The translations under genes and the position numbers were made by a program. Of a stretch of DNA of 60,381 nt, positions 8,600 through 17,526 are shown one piece after another. The notes beneath the pieces were generated by a model that saw only the letters and a list, made by a program, of their open reading frames with translations, was not told where the DNA came from and did no database searches. The DNA is from Micromonospora haikouensis (GTDB lineage: Bacteria > Actinomycetota > Actinomycetes > Mycobacteriales > Micromonosporaceae): assembly GCF_900091595.1 (NCBI RefSeq), contig NZ_FMCW01000037.1:1-60381 (forward strand). Direction: 5' to 3'. Position 1 is the stretch's first letter. Each line of letters begins with the position of its first letter.

Positions 8600-9546
8600 G
8601 GTCGGCGCTGCGCAGCTGGCTGCCCGGCTTCCTCGCGCTCGCCGCGATCTGGGGCGCGAGCTTCCTGTTCATCAAGGTCGGCGTCCGCGAGCTGCACCCG
8701 CTGCACCTCACCCTCTACCGGGTCGCCGCCGGTGCGCTGACCCTGCTCGTCGCGCTCGCGCTGCTGCGCGACCGGCTGCCCCGCGAGCCCCGGATCTGGG
8801 CCCACCAGTTCGTGGTCGCCGCGCTGGGCGTGGCCGTGCCGTTCACCCTCTTCGGCTACGGCGAGCAGCGGATCGAGTCGATGCTCGCCGGGATCTGGAA
8901 CGCCACCACGCCGCTGATCGTGCTGCCGATGGCGGTGCTGGTGTTCCGCACCGAGCGGCTGACCACCCGCAAGGCGGTCGGGCTGGGGCTCGGCTTCGCC
9001 GGGGTGCTCGTGGTGCTCGGCGTCTGGGCGGGCGTCGGCGGGGCCCACTTCACCGGTCAGCTCATGTGCTTCGGCGCGGCGGCCTGCTACGGCTTCGCCA
9101 TCCCGTACCAGAAGCGGTTCGTCGCGGGCAGCGCCCACTCCGGCCTCTCGCTCTCGGCGACCCAGCTCGTGTTGGGGACCGCGCAGCTCGCCGTGGTCGG
9201 CCCGCTGGTGGCGGGCGCGCCGCCGCTGCCCACCGACCTGTCGCCCGGCGCGCTGGCCAGTGTGCTCGCGCTGGGCGCGCTCGGCACCGGCCTGGCCTTC
9301 GTGATCAACCTGCGCAACATCCGGGTGGCGGGGGCGAGCACCGCCTCCATGGTGACCTACCTCGTGCCGATCTTCGCCGTGCTGGTCGGGGCGCTGGCGC
9401 TCGGCGAGCGGCTCACCTGGCACCAGCCGGTCGGTGCGCTGATCGTGCTGGCCGGGGTCGCGGTGACCCAGGGCCTGCTGGGCCGGCGCGGGCGGGCCCG
9501 CAGGGTCGACGTCGCCCCGCCGGCCGCCCCGGTCGCCGCCCGCTGA
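8575..9546 (+). CDS. EamA/DMT family transporter
   Basis: The 323-residue protein has about ten hydrophobic helices in two homologous five-helix halves, as expected for EamA drug/metabolite transporters. The first helix contains FLALAAIWGASFLFIKVG, a hallmark of the family. Family members export or import amino acids, sugars or drugs, and the substrate cannot be inferred. The frame stays open to 8500, but those 25 residues lack family character, so the GTG at 8575 is preferred. Its ribosome binding site is weak. It is convergent with the PHP gene 45 bp downstream. Confidence 0.85.
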   Translation: MTPDTTPDRSALRSWLPGFLALAAIWGASFLFIKVGVRELHPLHLTLYRVAAGALTLLVALALLRDRLPREPRIWAHQFVVAALGVAVPFTLFGYGEQRIESMLAGIWNATTPLIVLPMAVLVFRTERLTTRKAVGLGLGFAGVLVVLGVWAGVGGAHFTGQLMCFGAAACYGFAIPYQKRFVAGSAHSGLSLSATQLVLGTAQLAVVGPLVAGAPPLPTDLSPGALASVLALGALGTGLAFVINLRNIRVAGASTASMVTYLVPIFAVLVGALALGERLTWHQPVGALIVLAGVAVTQGLLGRRGRARRVDVAPPAAPVAAR

Positions 9547-9591
9547 GCCGGCGCACGCCGGGCCAGCCCACGTCGAGCCGCTGCGCGTCGG

Positions 9592-10656
9592 TCAGCCCCG
9601 GGCCCACGCCACGAGGCGCTCCGCCGGCCAGGTGTTGACCACCCGGTCGGCGGGGACGCCGCACAGGGCCGCCCGCTCGCAGCCGAACCGCTGCCAGTCG
9701 AGCTGGCCGGGGGCGTGCGCGTCCGTGTCGATAGCGAACCGGCAGCCCGCCTCCAGCGCCCGCCGGATCAGCCGCTTCGGCGGGTCCTGCCGCTCCGGCC
9801 GCGAGTTGATTTCGACGGCCACGTCGTGCTCGGCGCACGCGGCGAAGACGGCGTCCGCGTCGAAGTCGCTCTCGGCCCGGGTACGCGGCCGGTGCGCCCG
9901 GTCGCCCGGCCCCCGCACGCCGGCCGGGCGCGACGACACCATCCGGCCGGTGCAGTGGCCCAGGATGTCCAGGTGCGGGTTGGCGATCGCCGCCAGCATC
10001 CGCCGGGTCATCCGGGCCCGCTCGTCGTTGAGCCCGCTGTGCACCGAGCCGACGACCACGTCGAGGCGGGCCAGCAGCTCCTCCTCCTGGTCCAGCGAGC
10101 CGTCGGCGAGGATGTCCACCTCGATGCCGGTGAGGATGCGGAACCCCTCGGGCAGCGCCTCGTTCACCGCCGCCACGTGGTCGAGCTGGCGGCGCAGCCG
10201 GTCCGCCGTGAGCCCCCGGGCCACCTTGAGCCGCGGCGAGTGGTCGGTCAGCACGACGTACTCGTGGCCCAGCTCGACCGCCGCGAGCGCCATCTCCTCG
10301 ATGGGCGAGCCGCCGTCGGACCAGTCGGAGTGGGTGTGGCAGTCACCGCGCAGCGCCTCGCGCAGCGCCGTGGCCGCGGCGTCCAGGTCGGTGCCCTCGG
10401 TGGCGACGAGCCGGCGCAGGTAGACCGGCTCCTCGCCGGCCAGCGACTCGGCGACGCAGCGGGCGGTGACGTCGCCGACGCCGGCCAGCTCGGTGAGCCT
10501 GCCGGAGCGGGCCCGTTCGGCCAGCTCCGCCGCCGGCAGCGCGGCCAGGGCCGCCGCCGCCGACCGGAACGCCCGCACCCGGTAGGTCGCCTCGTTGGCC
10601 CGCTCCAGCAGGAACGCGATCCGGCGCAGGTCGGCGATGGGGTCCCGGTCGGTCAT
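9592..10656 (-). CDS. PHP domain phosphoesterase with helix-hairpin-helix N-terminus (PolX-C-like)
   Basis: In this 354-residue protein, residues 1-75 form a helix-hairpin-helix segment with ELAGVGDVTA at 56-65. A PHP domain follows, with CHTHSDWSDG at about 106-115, LTDHSP, GIEVDILADGS, VVGSVHS, LGHCTGR and a C-terminal DTDAHAPGQ. These are the metal-binding histidines and aspartates of the family. The layout is that of the C-terminal half of bacterial DNA polymerase X without its polymerase domain. A role in DNA repair or as a phosphoesterase is inferred. The frame opens at a TTG three codons earlier; the ATG at 10656 is the likely start. Confidence 0.85.
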   Translation of the reverse strand: MTDRDPIADLRRIAFLLERANEATYRVRAFRSAAAALAALPAAELAERARSGRLTELAGVGDVTARCVAESLAGEEPVYLRRLVATEGTDLDAAATALREALRGDCHTHSDWSDGGSPIEEMALAAVELGHEYVVLTDHSPRLKVARGLTADRLRRQLDHVAAVNEALPEGFRILTGIEVDILADGSLDQEEELLARLDVVVGSVHSGLNDERARMTRRMLAAIANPHLDILGHCTGRMVSSRPAGVRGPGDRAHRPRTRAESDFDADAVFAACAEHDVAVEINSRPERQDPPKRLIRRALEAGCRFAIDTDAHAPGQLDWQRFGCERAALCGVPADRVVNTWPAERLVAWARG

Positions 10657-10673
10657 GCCCTGCAACCTACGCG

Positions 10674-10710
10674 CCCGCGCCGCCGGTCGGGGTACGACCG
10701 GCGGCGCGGG
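10674..10710 (-). terminator. Terminator hairpin after the GH81 gene
   Basis: A perfect 15-bp GC stem (10674-10688 with 10696-10710) with a 7-nt loop lies just beyond the GH81 stop codon and before the start of the PHP gene on the same strand. It separates the two transcripts. Confidence 0.7.
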
Positions 10711-10732
10711 GTGGTGCGTCAGTGCGGACCGG

Positions 10733-13672
10733 TCAGGAGTACGGCAGCTTCACGACCGACTGGTTGCCGAGGCCGAGGGTGCTGGGGCTGCCGCCGATCG
10801 CCGACCAGACCTCCACCTTCACCGTGCCGTTGGCGAGGTTGCCGAGGGCGCCGCTGCTGGAGTGCAGCCCGGCGGCCTGGGTGTAGTGCTCGTACCCGGG
10901 GACCGGGTCGGTGGCGAAGTAGCGGTAGGTCTCCACCCGTTCCCAGCTCCCGTTGCCGGTGAGGTCGTAGGAGAGCCGCACCTGCACCCCGTTGCCGACG
11001 GCGGTGCCGGCGTCGAGGAACAGGTCGAACGCGGTCTGCCCGCCGGCGTACGCGAGGTTGAGGCCGGTCGCGGTGAACACCCGGGCGTTGGTCGGGGTGC
11101 CGTCGTGGTTGCCGTTCGCCGCCGCCACCGTCGTGGTGCCCGCGCCGCCGGCCGCACCGAGCCCGCCCCCGGCGAGCAGGTAGCGCGTCGGCGAGCTGGC
11201 CGGCGGCGTGGCGGTCGGCGTCGGGCTCGGGCTGGTGGGCGTCGGGGTCGGCGTCGGGCTGGTGGTCGGCGTGGGGCTCGGGGTGCCGGTCGGCGGCACG
11301 CCCCCGGCGGCGTTGCCGCCGCTCCACGTGTACGCCCCGGTGGTGGCCGTCTTCCCGGCCCCCACGGTGAGCGCGGTGCCGTCGGAGAACCGCACCGTGA
11401 CCGGCGCGGCGGTGATGTTCGACGCCACGTACGTCCGCGCCCCGTTGCGGGTGAAGACGGCGCTCAGCGGGTGGTTCGCGCTGACCGTGGTGTCGACCGT
11501 GCCGAGCGCGGCGAGGTTGCGGATCCAGTGGAAGGTGTGGGCGCGGCTCTCCCCCTCCTCCGGCGTGTACCCGGGGTTGGCCCGCAGGTTCGACAGCGCC
11601 GTGGCGGGGTCGCCGAGCGCCTGGAACTGCCAGAGGATGTCCTGCCACACCGTCGGCTGCCCGTTGTTGTTGCGCACCAGTTCGGCGTAGTTGGTGCGCA
11701 CGTACGCGGGGTCGTAGCCGAGGTAGAGGTGGCCGCCGGTGACGGGCAGCAGGTTGATGCCCTGGATCATCTCCGGCTCGGCGCTGAACCAGGTCGCGTA
11801 CGCGCCGCCGTCGCCCCAGACCATGCCGACCGTCGAGTGCTCGAACCCGGCCGGGAAGTTCTCGTCGGCGTGGTCGAACCAGTATTCCTGGATCGCCGCC
11901 GCCTGCGTCGTGTAGAGGAAGATGCCGGCGTCGCGGACGGCCGTGTCGCCGGTGGCCTGACCCCACTGGATCAGGGCGTTGGCGAAGTTCATCCCCTCCG
12001 ACGAGGACTCCTGGTTGTTGCCCGCCCCGAACGAGCCGTGCCCGGAGGCCCAGTCGTGGCCGGCGTAGATGTCGAAGTCCCGCAGGTACGGGAACCGGGT
12101 GTCGTTGCGGTCGTAGTTGTCGGCGTCGCGGATGAGCAGGTCCACCATGCCGCCGTAGCGGGCGTCGGTGGCCCACTGCGGGTCGAACTTGGCCAGGGTG
12201 GCCGCCGCGGCGATGAAGTAGCCGTAGTGGAAGTGGTGGTCGTTGAGTTCCTGGTCGGACCCGTAGGAGGCCGGGTAGCCGATCAGGGTGCCCCAGTTCT
12301 GGTCGTAGTAGAAGACCTTCGCGGTCTTGCCGGGCGAGGCGGTGAACCAGTCGGTGAGGGTGGACCGGATGGCGTTCAGCGCGCTGTCGCGGGTGGTCGT
12401 GTCGTCGACGAGGTCGGCCACCTCGGCGATCCGGGCGGCCCGGCCGAGGCCCTTGCCCGTCCAGTACGTGTCGCCGCCGCGCTGGTCCGTCGGGTTGCCC
12501 CGCACTGCGGCGAGCTGGTCGCGCAGGGTGGCCAGGTCGGCGCCGGAGCCGTCGCCGACGGCCGGCAGTTCGGGCAGCACCCCGTGGTAGGTCATGGCGG
12601 TGCGGAACTGGGTGACGCCGGTGAGGACCTTCATCCGGCCGCGCGCCGACGGGTACGTCTGGGTGATCGGCGTGGAGCCGGTCAGCGCCCTCCACTGGTG
12701 CGGGTAGAGGCTCACCACGGTCTGCGTGGCGGTGCCCTCCCGGGGCGTGGTGGTGAACGCGTACGTGGTGGTCAGGCGGCTGGCCGCCTGGTCGTACGCG
12801 TACGAGACGCGGGTGCCGGTGACGTGGGCGTGCGCGTACCGGCCGTAGGTGGTGGCGAGGCTGGTGCGTTCGGCGGCGGTGCTGCCGGCGGTGGTGGGCA
12901 GCAGGGCGACGGAGAAGTAGCCCTTGCCCGCGAGGGTGGACGAGATCCGGCCCCCGCTGACCGTCCAGCTCGCGCCGCTCGGCGCGTACGCGACGTAGTC
13001 GTGGCCGGCGACGGTGAAGCCGATGGTGGCGCCGCTGTTGGACCAGACGGTCGGGGTGCTGTTGGCGTTGACGACGGCGTCGCCGCCGGTGGCCTGGAAG
13101 TAGGCGAACGGCAGGCCGTGGCCGATGGTGGCGCGCAGGGTGCGCGCGCCGTCGCTCCAGTACGGGGTGACGGTCCAGTCGGTCCAGCCGGCGACCTTCA
13201 CCGTCGGCGCGGCGAGCCCGGCGACGCCGACGCGGATGTCCTGCGTGTACGGGTAGTGGAACTCGCCGACGCCGGTGGCCGTGCCGCTGATCGCCGGGGT
13301 CGAGTTGGCCGAGAAGCCCAGGCCGTCGGTGAACGTGTCGTAGGACAGCGGGTGGGCGTGCAGCGGCTCGCTGTAGGCGCAGTCGGTGCGCTTCCACAGC
13401 AGAGACGACCACCAGTCGTTGGTGGGCACGGCACCGGCGGGGGCGTCGGCGGTGACGTGCTGCCGGGGGTTGGTGGAGAGCTGTCCGCAGCCGGAGGGCA
13501 GCGGGCCGACGGGCGTGGTGGTGTAGCTGCCCGCCCCGACGGACGCGGCCTGGGCGGGGGCCGTGTTGACGGCCACGGCGAGGCCGCCGGTGGCGAGGGC
13601 GAGGACGGTGGACGAGACGAGGGCCCAGAGGCGGTGGCGGTGTGGTGTGGGAGGTGTCACGGGTTCCTCCAT
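10733..13672 (-). CDS. Secreted endo-beta-1,3-glucanase, glycoside hydrolase family 81, with C-terminal carbohydrate-binding domain
   Basis: The 979-residue protein begins with a signal peptide (basic HRHR, hydrophobic core, AQA cleavage near residue 42). A GH81 catalytic region follows to about 740, including TNDWWSSLLW near the N-terminus, ELNDHHFHYGYF and NNQESSSEGMNFANAL, which contains the glutamates of the family's active site. A Pro/Thr/Ser linker at about 795-830 leads to a last domain of about 148 residues that resembles the CBM56 beta-1,3-glucan-binding module. GH81 enzymes cleave laminarin and fungal wall glucan outside the cell. A LacI-type operator 66 bp upstream fits induction by the polysaccharide's breakdown products. 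Confidence 0.92.
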   Translation of the reverse strand: MEEPVTPPTPHRHRLWALVSSTVLALATGGLAVAVNTAPAQAASVGAGSYTTTPVGPLPSGCGQLSTNPRQHVTADAPAGAVPTNDWWSSLLWKRTDCAYSEPLHAHPLSYDTFTDGLGFSANSTPAISGTATGVGEFHYPYTQDIRVGVAGLAAPTVKVAGWTDWTVTPYWSDGARTLRATIGHGLPFAYFQATGGDAVVNANSTPTVWSNSGATIGFTVAGHDYVAYAPSGASWTVSGGRISSTLAGKGYFSVALLPTTAGSTAAERTSLATTYGRYAHAHVTGTRVSYAYDQAASRLTTTYAFTTTPREGTATQTVVSLYPHQWRALTGSTPITQTYPSARGRMKVLTGVTQFRTAMTYHGVLPELPAVGDGSGADLATLRDQLAAVRGNPTDQRGGDTYWTGKGLGRAARIAEVADLVDDTTTRDSALNAIRSTLTDWFTASPGKTAKVFYYDQNWGTLIGYPASYGSDQELNDHHFHYGYFIAAAATLAKFDPQWATDARYGGMVDLLIRDADNYDRNDTRFPYLRDFDIYAGHDWASGHGSFGAGNNQESSSEGMNFANALIQWGQATGDTAVRDAGIFLYTTQAAAIQEYWFDHADENFPAGFEHSTVGMVWGDGGAYATWFSAEPEMIQGINLLPVTGGHLYLGYDPAYVRTNYAELVRNNNGQPTVWQDILWQFQALGDPATALSNLRANPGYTPEEGESRAHTFHWIRNLAALGTVDTTVSANHPLSAVFTRNGARTYVASNITAAPVTVRFSDGTALTVGAGKTATTGAYTWSGGNAAGGVPPTGTPSPTPTTSPTPTPTPTSPSPTPTATPPASSPTRYLLAGGGLGAAGGAGTTTVAAANGNHDGTPTNARVFTATGLNLAYAGGQTAFDLFLDAGTAVGNGVQVRLSYDLTGNGSWERVETYRYFATDPVPGYEHYTQAAGLHSSSGALGNLANGTVKVEVWSAIGGSPSTLGLGNQSVVKLPYS

Positions 13673-13737
13673 CGCGCGGGTGCGCCGGACCGGCCGGCGT
13701 CGGCGCTTGGTCGGGATTGGAGAGGTTCGTTACCTGT

Positions 13738-13749
13738 GAGAGCGCTCTC
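13738..13749. promoter_or_regulatory. LacI-family (CebR/BglR-like) operator upstream of the GH81 gene
   Basis: The perfect 12-bp palindrome GAGAGCGCTCTC lies inside TGAGAGCGCTCTCT, 66-77 bp upstream of the glucanase start. Actinobacterial CebR/BglR-type LacI regulators bind TGGGAGCGCTCCCA-like sites near glycoside hydrolase genes, so this is a likely repressor site. The regulator gene is not in the window. Confidence 0.7.
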
Positions 13750-13921
13750 TCATGCCGGGACGTTAACCGGTGTTCGAGACGTCCGTCAATGTGTGCGACC
13801 GGTTGAGCCGGGATGTCGCGATTGGACCGTCCCTGGTCCCGCTCCCACGCCCCGCTCAGCCGCCCCAGAGGGGGCGCTGCTCGGCGGCTCAACCGCCCCG
13901 GCCGGTCCGGCCGGCAGGACC

Positions 13922-14707
13922 TCAGCCGCCCCCGCCGCCGGTCTTCGGGGCCTTCGGGCAACCGTGCTCCCGACGCCACGCGGCGACCTCGGCGGCCGGC
14001 TCCCGGTTGCCGCCCCGCCGCCACGAGTCGAGATAGCGGGCCGGCCAGACCACCCCGCGCCGGATCCACCAGTCGCCCCGGCCCGAACACTGCGGGGAGA
14101 GCCCGAAGTGCAGGTGGCAGACGTTGTTGGCGTTGCCCGTGCGGCCCACCCGGCCGAGCTGTTTCCCGGCCCGCACCCGCGTGCCGGCGTCGATCCCGTC
14201 GGCGATCGCGCTCAGGTGCGAGCCGTAGTAGCGCACCCCGTCGTCGCCCAGCAGCGACACCGACAGGCCGCCGTTGTAGGGACCCAGCGGCCCCCGCTTG
14301 TCGAACCGGTCCACCCGGCTCACTTCCAGGATCGTCCCGTCGGTCACCGCCACCACCGGCTCGCCGCAGTCGGCGAAGATGTCCGTCCCCGGATAGGCGG
14401 AGTGGGTCGGGTGGTAGGCGACGTTGCCCGCGCGCACCGGGAAGACGTGCCGCAGGCCGGTGCGCGTCGGGCTGGGCGACGCCGACGGCCGGGCGCTCGC
14501 CGACGGGGCGACCGGCGACGCCGACGGGCCGACCGGCGTCCCGGCCGGCTGCCCGCCGGTGACCATCCCGGTCGGTGCCACCCAGCCGGCCCCGGGCGTG
14601 CGGTTCGGCGGCGGCGCGCCGCAACCGGCGGCCAGCACCGGCGCGAGCAGCAGCAGCACCGGGTACGCCGCGCGCGGGCGACGCCGACGCGGGAAGCGCG
14701 AGGACAT
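13922..14707 (-). CDS. M23 family metallopeptidase, lipoprotein
   Basis: The 261-residue protein begins MSSRFPRRRR, has a hydrophobic core and a lipobox LAAGC with the acylated cysteine near residue 29, then a Pro/Ser-rich linker of about 50 residues. The C-terminal half is an M23 (lysostaphin/NlpD-like) domain: the first zinc ligands fall in HSAYPGTDIFA and the HLHFG motif is present. It should act on cell-wall peptides outside the membrane. The open frame reaches 14902, but the ATG at 14707 starts directly before a classic lipoprotein signal. It is divergent from the small membrane protein gene at 14800. Confidence 0.88.
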   Translation of the reverse strand: MSSRFPRRRRPRAAYPVLLLLAPVLAAGCGAPPPNRTPGAGWVAPTGMVTGGQPAGTPVGPSASPVAPSASARPSASPSPTRTGLRHVFPVRAGNVAYHPTHSAYPGTDIFADCGEPVVAVTDGTILEVSRVDRFDKRGPLGPYNGGLSVSLLGDDGVRYYGSHLSAIADGIDAGTRVRAGKQLGRVGRTGNANNVCHLHFGLSPQCSGRGDWWIRRGVVWPARYLDSWRRGGNREPAAEVAAWRREHGCPKAPKTGGGGG

Positions 14708-14799
14708 CCGCCCATCCTGACAGAACCGATACGGTGGGGAGGGTACGGTCCGGGGTGTCCACCCCGCGCCCTGCGGCAACCGGCGGACGGAGTGCGGTG

Positions 14800-15195
14800 A
14801 TGACCTGGCAGCCGGCCCACCCCGACTGGGTCGACCCGGAGCAGCCGGCCCACCCCGGCTCGCGTACCCCGTCGGGGCTCTTCCCCTCCGGGCCGCCGTC
14901 ACGGCCCACCTGGCGCGAACCGCACCCGGTGACCGGCTCGGCGGTCGCCTCCGGGGCGGCCGTCACCGCCGCGTGGCTCGTGCTGTTCGCCCTCCTCGGC
15001 CGCGACGTCCCCACGTACGCCTGGTGGACCGTCGTCGCCGGCGCGCTGGCCTGGCTGGCCGCCCTGGCGCTGGCCCGCCACGGCGACCGCGGCGTCGCCA
15101 CCGGCGTTGCGATCGTCACCGCAGGCGGCTGGAGCGTCGCCGCCGCCGTGGTGGCCGTGACCTGGGCGACGACGGGCGACTGGCCCCTGTGGTGA
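14800..15195 (+). CDS. Small membrane protein of unknown function
   Basis: The 131-residue protein has a Pro-rich hydrophilic N-terminus of about 43 residues followed by three predicted transmembrane helices at about 46-67, 72-92 and 98-124. GGAG lies 7 nt before the ATG, and a GTG immediately precedes it. No family is recognised. It is divergent from the M23 lipoprotein gene, and the 92-bp gap between them must carry both promoters. Confidence 0.65.
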   Translation: MTWQPAHPDWVDPEQPAHPGSRTPSGLFPSGPPSRPTWREPHPVTGSAVASGAAVTAAWLVLFALLGRDVPTYAWWTVVAGALAWLAALALARHGDRGVATGVAIVTAGGWSVAAAVVAVTWATTGDWPLW

Positions 15196-15307
15196 CGGGC
15201 CCCGCGCGGCGGGACCGGCCGGCCCGCGCTGCCACCCTCGGTCGCCGGCCGGCTGCGCACCGAATCCCGTCTTGACGTACCCGCTTCGACGGCGCACTCT
15301 CGGCGGT

Positions 15308-15475
15308 ATGGCCTGGACCACCCCGCGGCTCGACCCCGAGCGGAGCCGCCGCCGCCTCCAGATCCTCGCCGAGCTGGCGGGGGCCAGAGCGGGACGCGAG
15401 CGGGAACGGCCCCAACGCGCGCGCACCGAACGGCTGCGCCAGCTCATCGCCACCCGACGCCGGGTCGCGGGCTGA
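15308..15475 (+). CDS. Small Arg-rich hypothetical protein
   Basis: This 55-residue frame encodes a highly basic, mostly helical peptide with a long run of Arg, Glu and Ala. Codon third positions are GC-rich as in real genes, but no ribosome binding site stands out and no family is recognised. It may be a genuine small protein or a chance frame in GC-rich DNA. Confidence 0.4.
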   Translation: MAWTTPRLDPERSRRRLQILAELAGARAGRERERPQRARTERLRQLIATRRRVAG

Positions 15476-15612
15476 CGGCTCCGGCCGACCGCCGCACTTT
15501 CCACAGGAATGACCGGCCCTTCGGGGCGTTGACCGGTCGCCTGCCGACCCGACCGGTTAACGTGCACGCGTAACGAGTCGGCGTGCTGTGCCGAGGCAAA
15601 CTTGGGGGAACC

Positions 15613-16143
15613 GTGTCGTACTTCGCTGCCGCCGTGGTGCGCGACGGAGGCGGCTGGACCGCCGCAGAGGTGAACCTGCGCGGGGCCACCGACGTCGACG
15701 AGGTCGCCGACCGGCTGCGGGACGTCGAACCCGACGCCGACCTGTCGCTGCTCTTCGTCGAGGCCGACGACGCCTACCTGGTCATCCTGCGCCTCGACGA
15801 GGGCGAGGACCTGCGGGTGTTCGGCTCCGACTCCGCGTACGCCGAGGAGTCCCGGCTCGGCGCCCTGCTGGTCGGCGACCTGAAGGGGTCGGTCACCGGC
15901 TTCGACGACACTGAGGAGCCCCGGCCGAGCGCCGGCACCGGCGACGACGACAGCGAGCAGCCCGCCGTCGACCCGGAGGCGGACCCGGTCGGCGACGCCG
16001 ACCTCCTCGCCGACCTCGGCATCCCCGCGCAGCGGCTGCTGCGCCTCTGCGCCCACGAGGGCATGCTGCCGGCCGACGTGACCGCCGAGGTGTGCCAGGT
16101 CCTCGGCTGCGCCGACGAGGTCGAGGAGCTGCGTGGCGTCTGA
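15613..16143 (+). CDS. tRNA adenosine deaminase-associated protein
   Basis: The 176-residue acidic protein begins MSYFAAAVVRDGGGW and is followed, with an 11-bp overlap, by tadA. This matches the actinobacterial family named for its constant position next to the tRNA adenosine deaminase gene. Its function is unknown; the coupling suggests a role with TadA in wobble inosine formation on tRNA-Arg. The start is the GTG at 15613, preceded by GGGGGAA at a good distance. The frame is open a further ten codons upstream. The C-terminal third is helical and Leu-rich, and the middle is an Asp/Glu/Pro-rich linker. Confidence 0.85.
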   Translation: MSYFAAAVVRDGGGWTAAEVNLRGATDVDEVADRLRDVEPDADLSLLFVEADDAYLVILRLDEGEDLRVFGSDSAYAEESRLGALLVGDLKGSVTGFDDTEEPRPSAGTGDDDSEQPAVDPEADPVGDADLLADLGIPAQRLLRLCAHEGMLPADVTAEVCQVLGCADEVEELRGV

Positions 16144-16687
16144 GCCACCTGTCCCCCGTGGTCGCCGGCAGCGGCACGAGCTGTGGATGCGGCGCGCCCT
16201 CCAGGTCGCGGTCACCGGCCCCGACCCGGCCCGCGCCGCCGCGCCGGCCGACGGGGTGGCTCGCGTCGCTGCGGCGGTCGACGCGGCTCGCCCTGACGAG
16301 GTGGCCGACGACGTGCCGGTCGGCGCCGTCCTCTACGGCCCGGACGGCACCGAGCTGGCCGCCGGGCGCAACGAGCGGGAGCTGACCGGGGACCCGACCG
16401 CGCACGCGGAGGTGCTGGCGCTGCGCCGGGCCGCCGAACGCCTGGGCCGGTGGCGGCTGGACGACTGCACCCTCGTCGTGACGCTGGAACCCTGCACGAT
16501 GTGCGCCGGGGCCATCGTGCTCGCCCGCGTCGCGGCCGTCGTCTTCGGGGCCTGGGAGCCCAAGACCGGGGCCGCCGGCTCGCTCTGGGACGTCCTGCGC
16601 GACCGGCGGCTCAACCACCGCCCCGAGGTCTACGGCGGGGTGCTGGAGGCGGAGAACTCCGCCGTCCTGCGCGCCTTCTTCCGCTGA
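16133..16687 (+). CDS. tadA: tRNA(adenine34) deaminase TadA
   Basis: The 184-residue protein has the zinc-dependent deaminase core: HAEVLAL with the catalytic pair His91 and Glu93, and PCTMC at 120-124 with the two zinc cysteines. It converts adenosine 34 of tRNA-Arg(ACG) to inosine. Between the first helix (MRRAL at 19-23) and the first strand (VPVGAVL at 61-67) lies an extra Ala/Pro/Asp-rich segment of about 30 residues that most TadA proteins lack. The GTG start overlaps the stop of the upstream partner gene by 11 bp, so translation is probably coupled. A convergent deoD follows. Confidence 0.93.
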   Translation: MASEPPVPRGRRQRHELWMRRALQVAVTGPDPARAAAPADGVARVAAAVDAARPDEVADDVPVGAVLYGPDGTELAAGRNERELTGDPTAHAEVLALRRAAERLGRWRLDDCTLVVTLEPCTMCAGAIVLARVAAVVFGAWEPKTGAAGSLWDVLRDRRLNHRPEVYGGVLEAENSAVLRAFFR

Positions 16688-16743
16688 CCGTCTGCTGACC
16701 CGCCGCCCGCCCCGCGATCGGGGCCGGGCCGGGCGGGGACTGC

Positions 16744-17451
16744 TCAGGCGATCGCCGTGTCCAGGCCGATCTCGACCATCTGGGAGAACGTCTGCTCCCG
16801 CTCCTCCGACGTGGTCTTCTCGCCGGTCTTGATGTGGTCGCTGACGGTGAGGAGGGTCAGCGCGCGGGCGCGGAACCGCGCGGCGATCGTGTAGAGCGCC
16901 GCCGACTCCATCTCCACCGCCAGGACGCCGTAGTCGGCGAGGCTGTCGTAGAGATCCGGCCGGTCGGTGTAGAAGGCGTCCGCCGCCAGGATCGGGCCCA
17001 CCCGCATGGTGATGCCGCGCCGCTCGGCCACCTCGACCGACGTACGCAGCAGCCCGAAGTCGGCGACCGGGGCGTAGTCGATCAGCCCGGCGAAGCGCAT
17101 CCGGTTCATGTTGGAGTCGGTGGACGAGCCGATGGCGGCCACCACGTCCCGCAGCTTCAGTTCCTCGGTCAGCGCCCCGCAGGAGCCGACCCGGATCAGG
17201 GTCTTCACGCCGTACTCGTTGATCAGCTCGTGGGCGTAGATCGAGGCGGACGGCATGCCCATGCCCGAGCCCTGGACGGAGACCTCCACCCCGTTCCAGC
17301 GGCCGGTGAAGCCCAGCATGCCCCGGACCGTCGAGTAGCACCTGGCGTCCTCGAGGTAGGTCTCCGCGATCCACTTGGCCCGCAGCGGGTCGCCCGGCAT
17401 CAGGACCCGCTCGGCGATCTCTCCCGGCTTCGCGCCGATGTGCGTACTCAT
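16744..17451 (-). CDS. deoD: Purine-nucleoside phosphorylase, DeoD type
   Basis: The 235-residue length and the sequence MSTHIGAKPGEIAERVLMPG are characteristic of the hexameric DeoD phosphorylases. Other family motifs present are VQGSGMGMPSASIY, LIRVGSCGAL, VLAVEMESAALY and LTVSDHI. The enzyme splits purine (deoxy)nucleosides with phosphate in the cytoplasm for salvage. The frame is open upstream to 17556, but family alignment places the ATG at 17451. The gene is divergent from tRNA-Ser, whose 5' end lies 76 bp away. Confidence 0.95.
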   Translation of the reverse strand: MSTHIGAKPGEIAERVLMPGDPLRAKWIAETYLEDARCYSTVRGMLGFTGRWNGVEVSVQGSGMGMPSASIYAHELINEYGVKTLIRVGSCGALTEELKLRDVVAAIGSSTDSNMNRMRFAGLIDYAPVADFGLLRTSVEVAERRGITMRVGPILAADAFYTDRPDLYDSLADYGVLAVEMESAALYTIAARFRARALTLLTVSDHIKTGEKTTSEEREQTFSQMVEIGLDTAIA

Positions 17452-17526
17452 GGCAAAGATCCTGCCAGGCCGACCGGGGGGATACCGGTTCGGCATCCGG
17501 TCCCGGTGTCCTGTACCCTCGTCGGC

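Noticed and set aside
10719..15260. A 1513-residue minus-strand frame and several other very long frames on both strands.
   Set aside because: They are shadows of real genes caused by extreme third-position GC. Their products are Arg/Pro/Ala strings without domains, and they overlap the GH81 and M23 genes in other frames.
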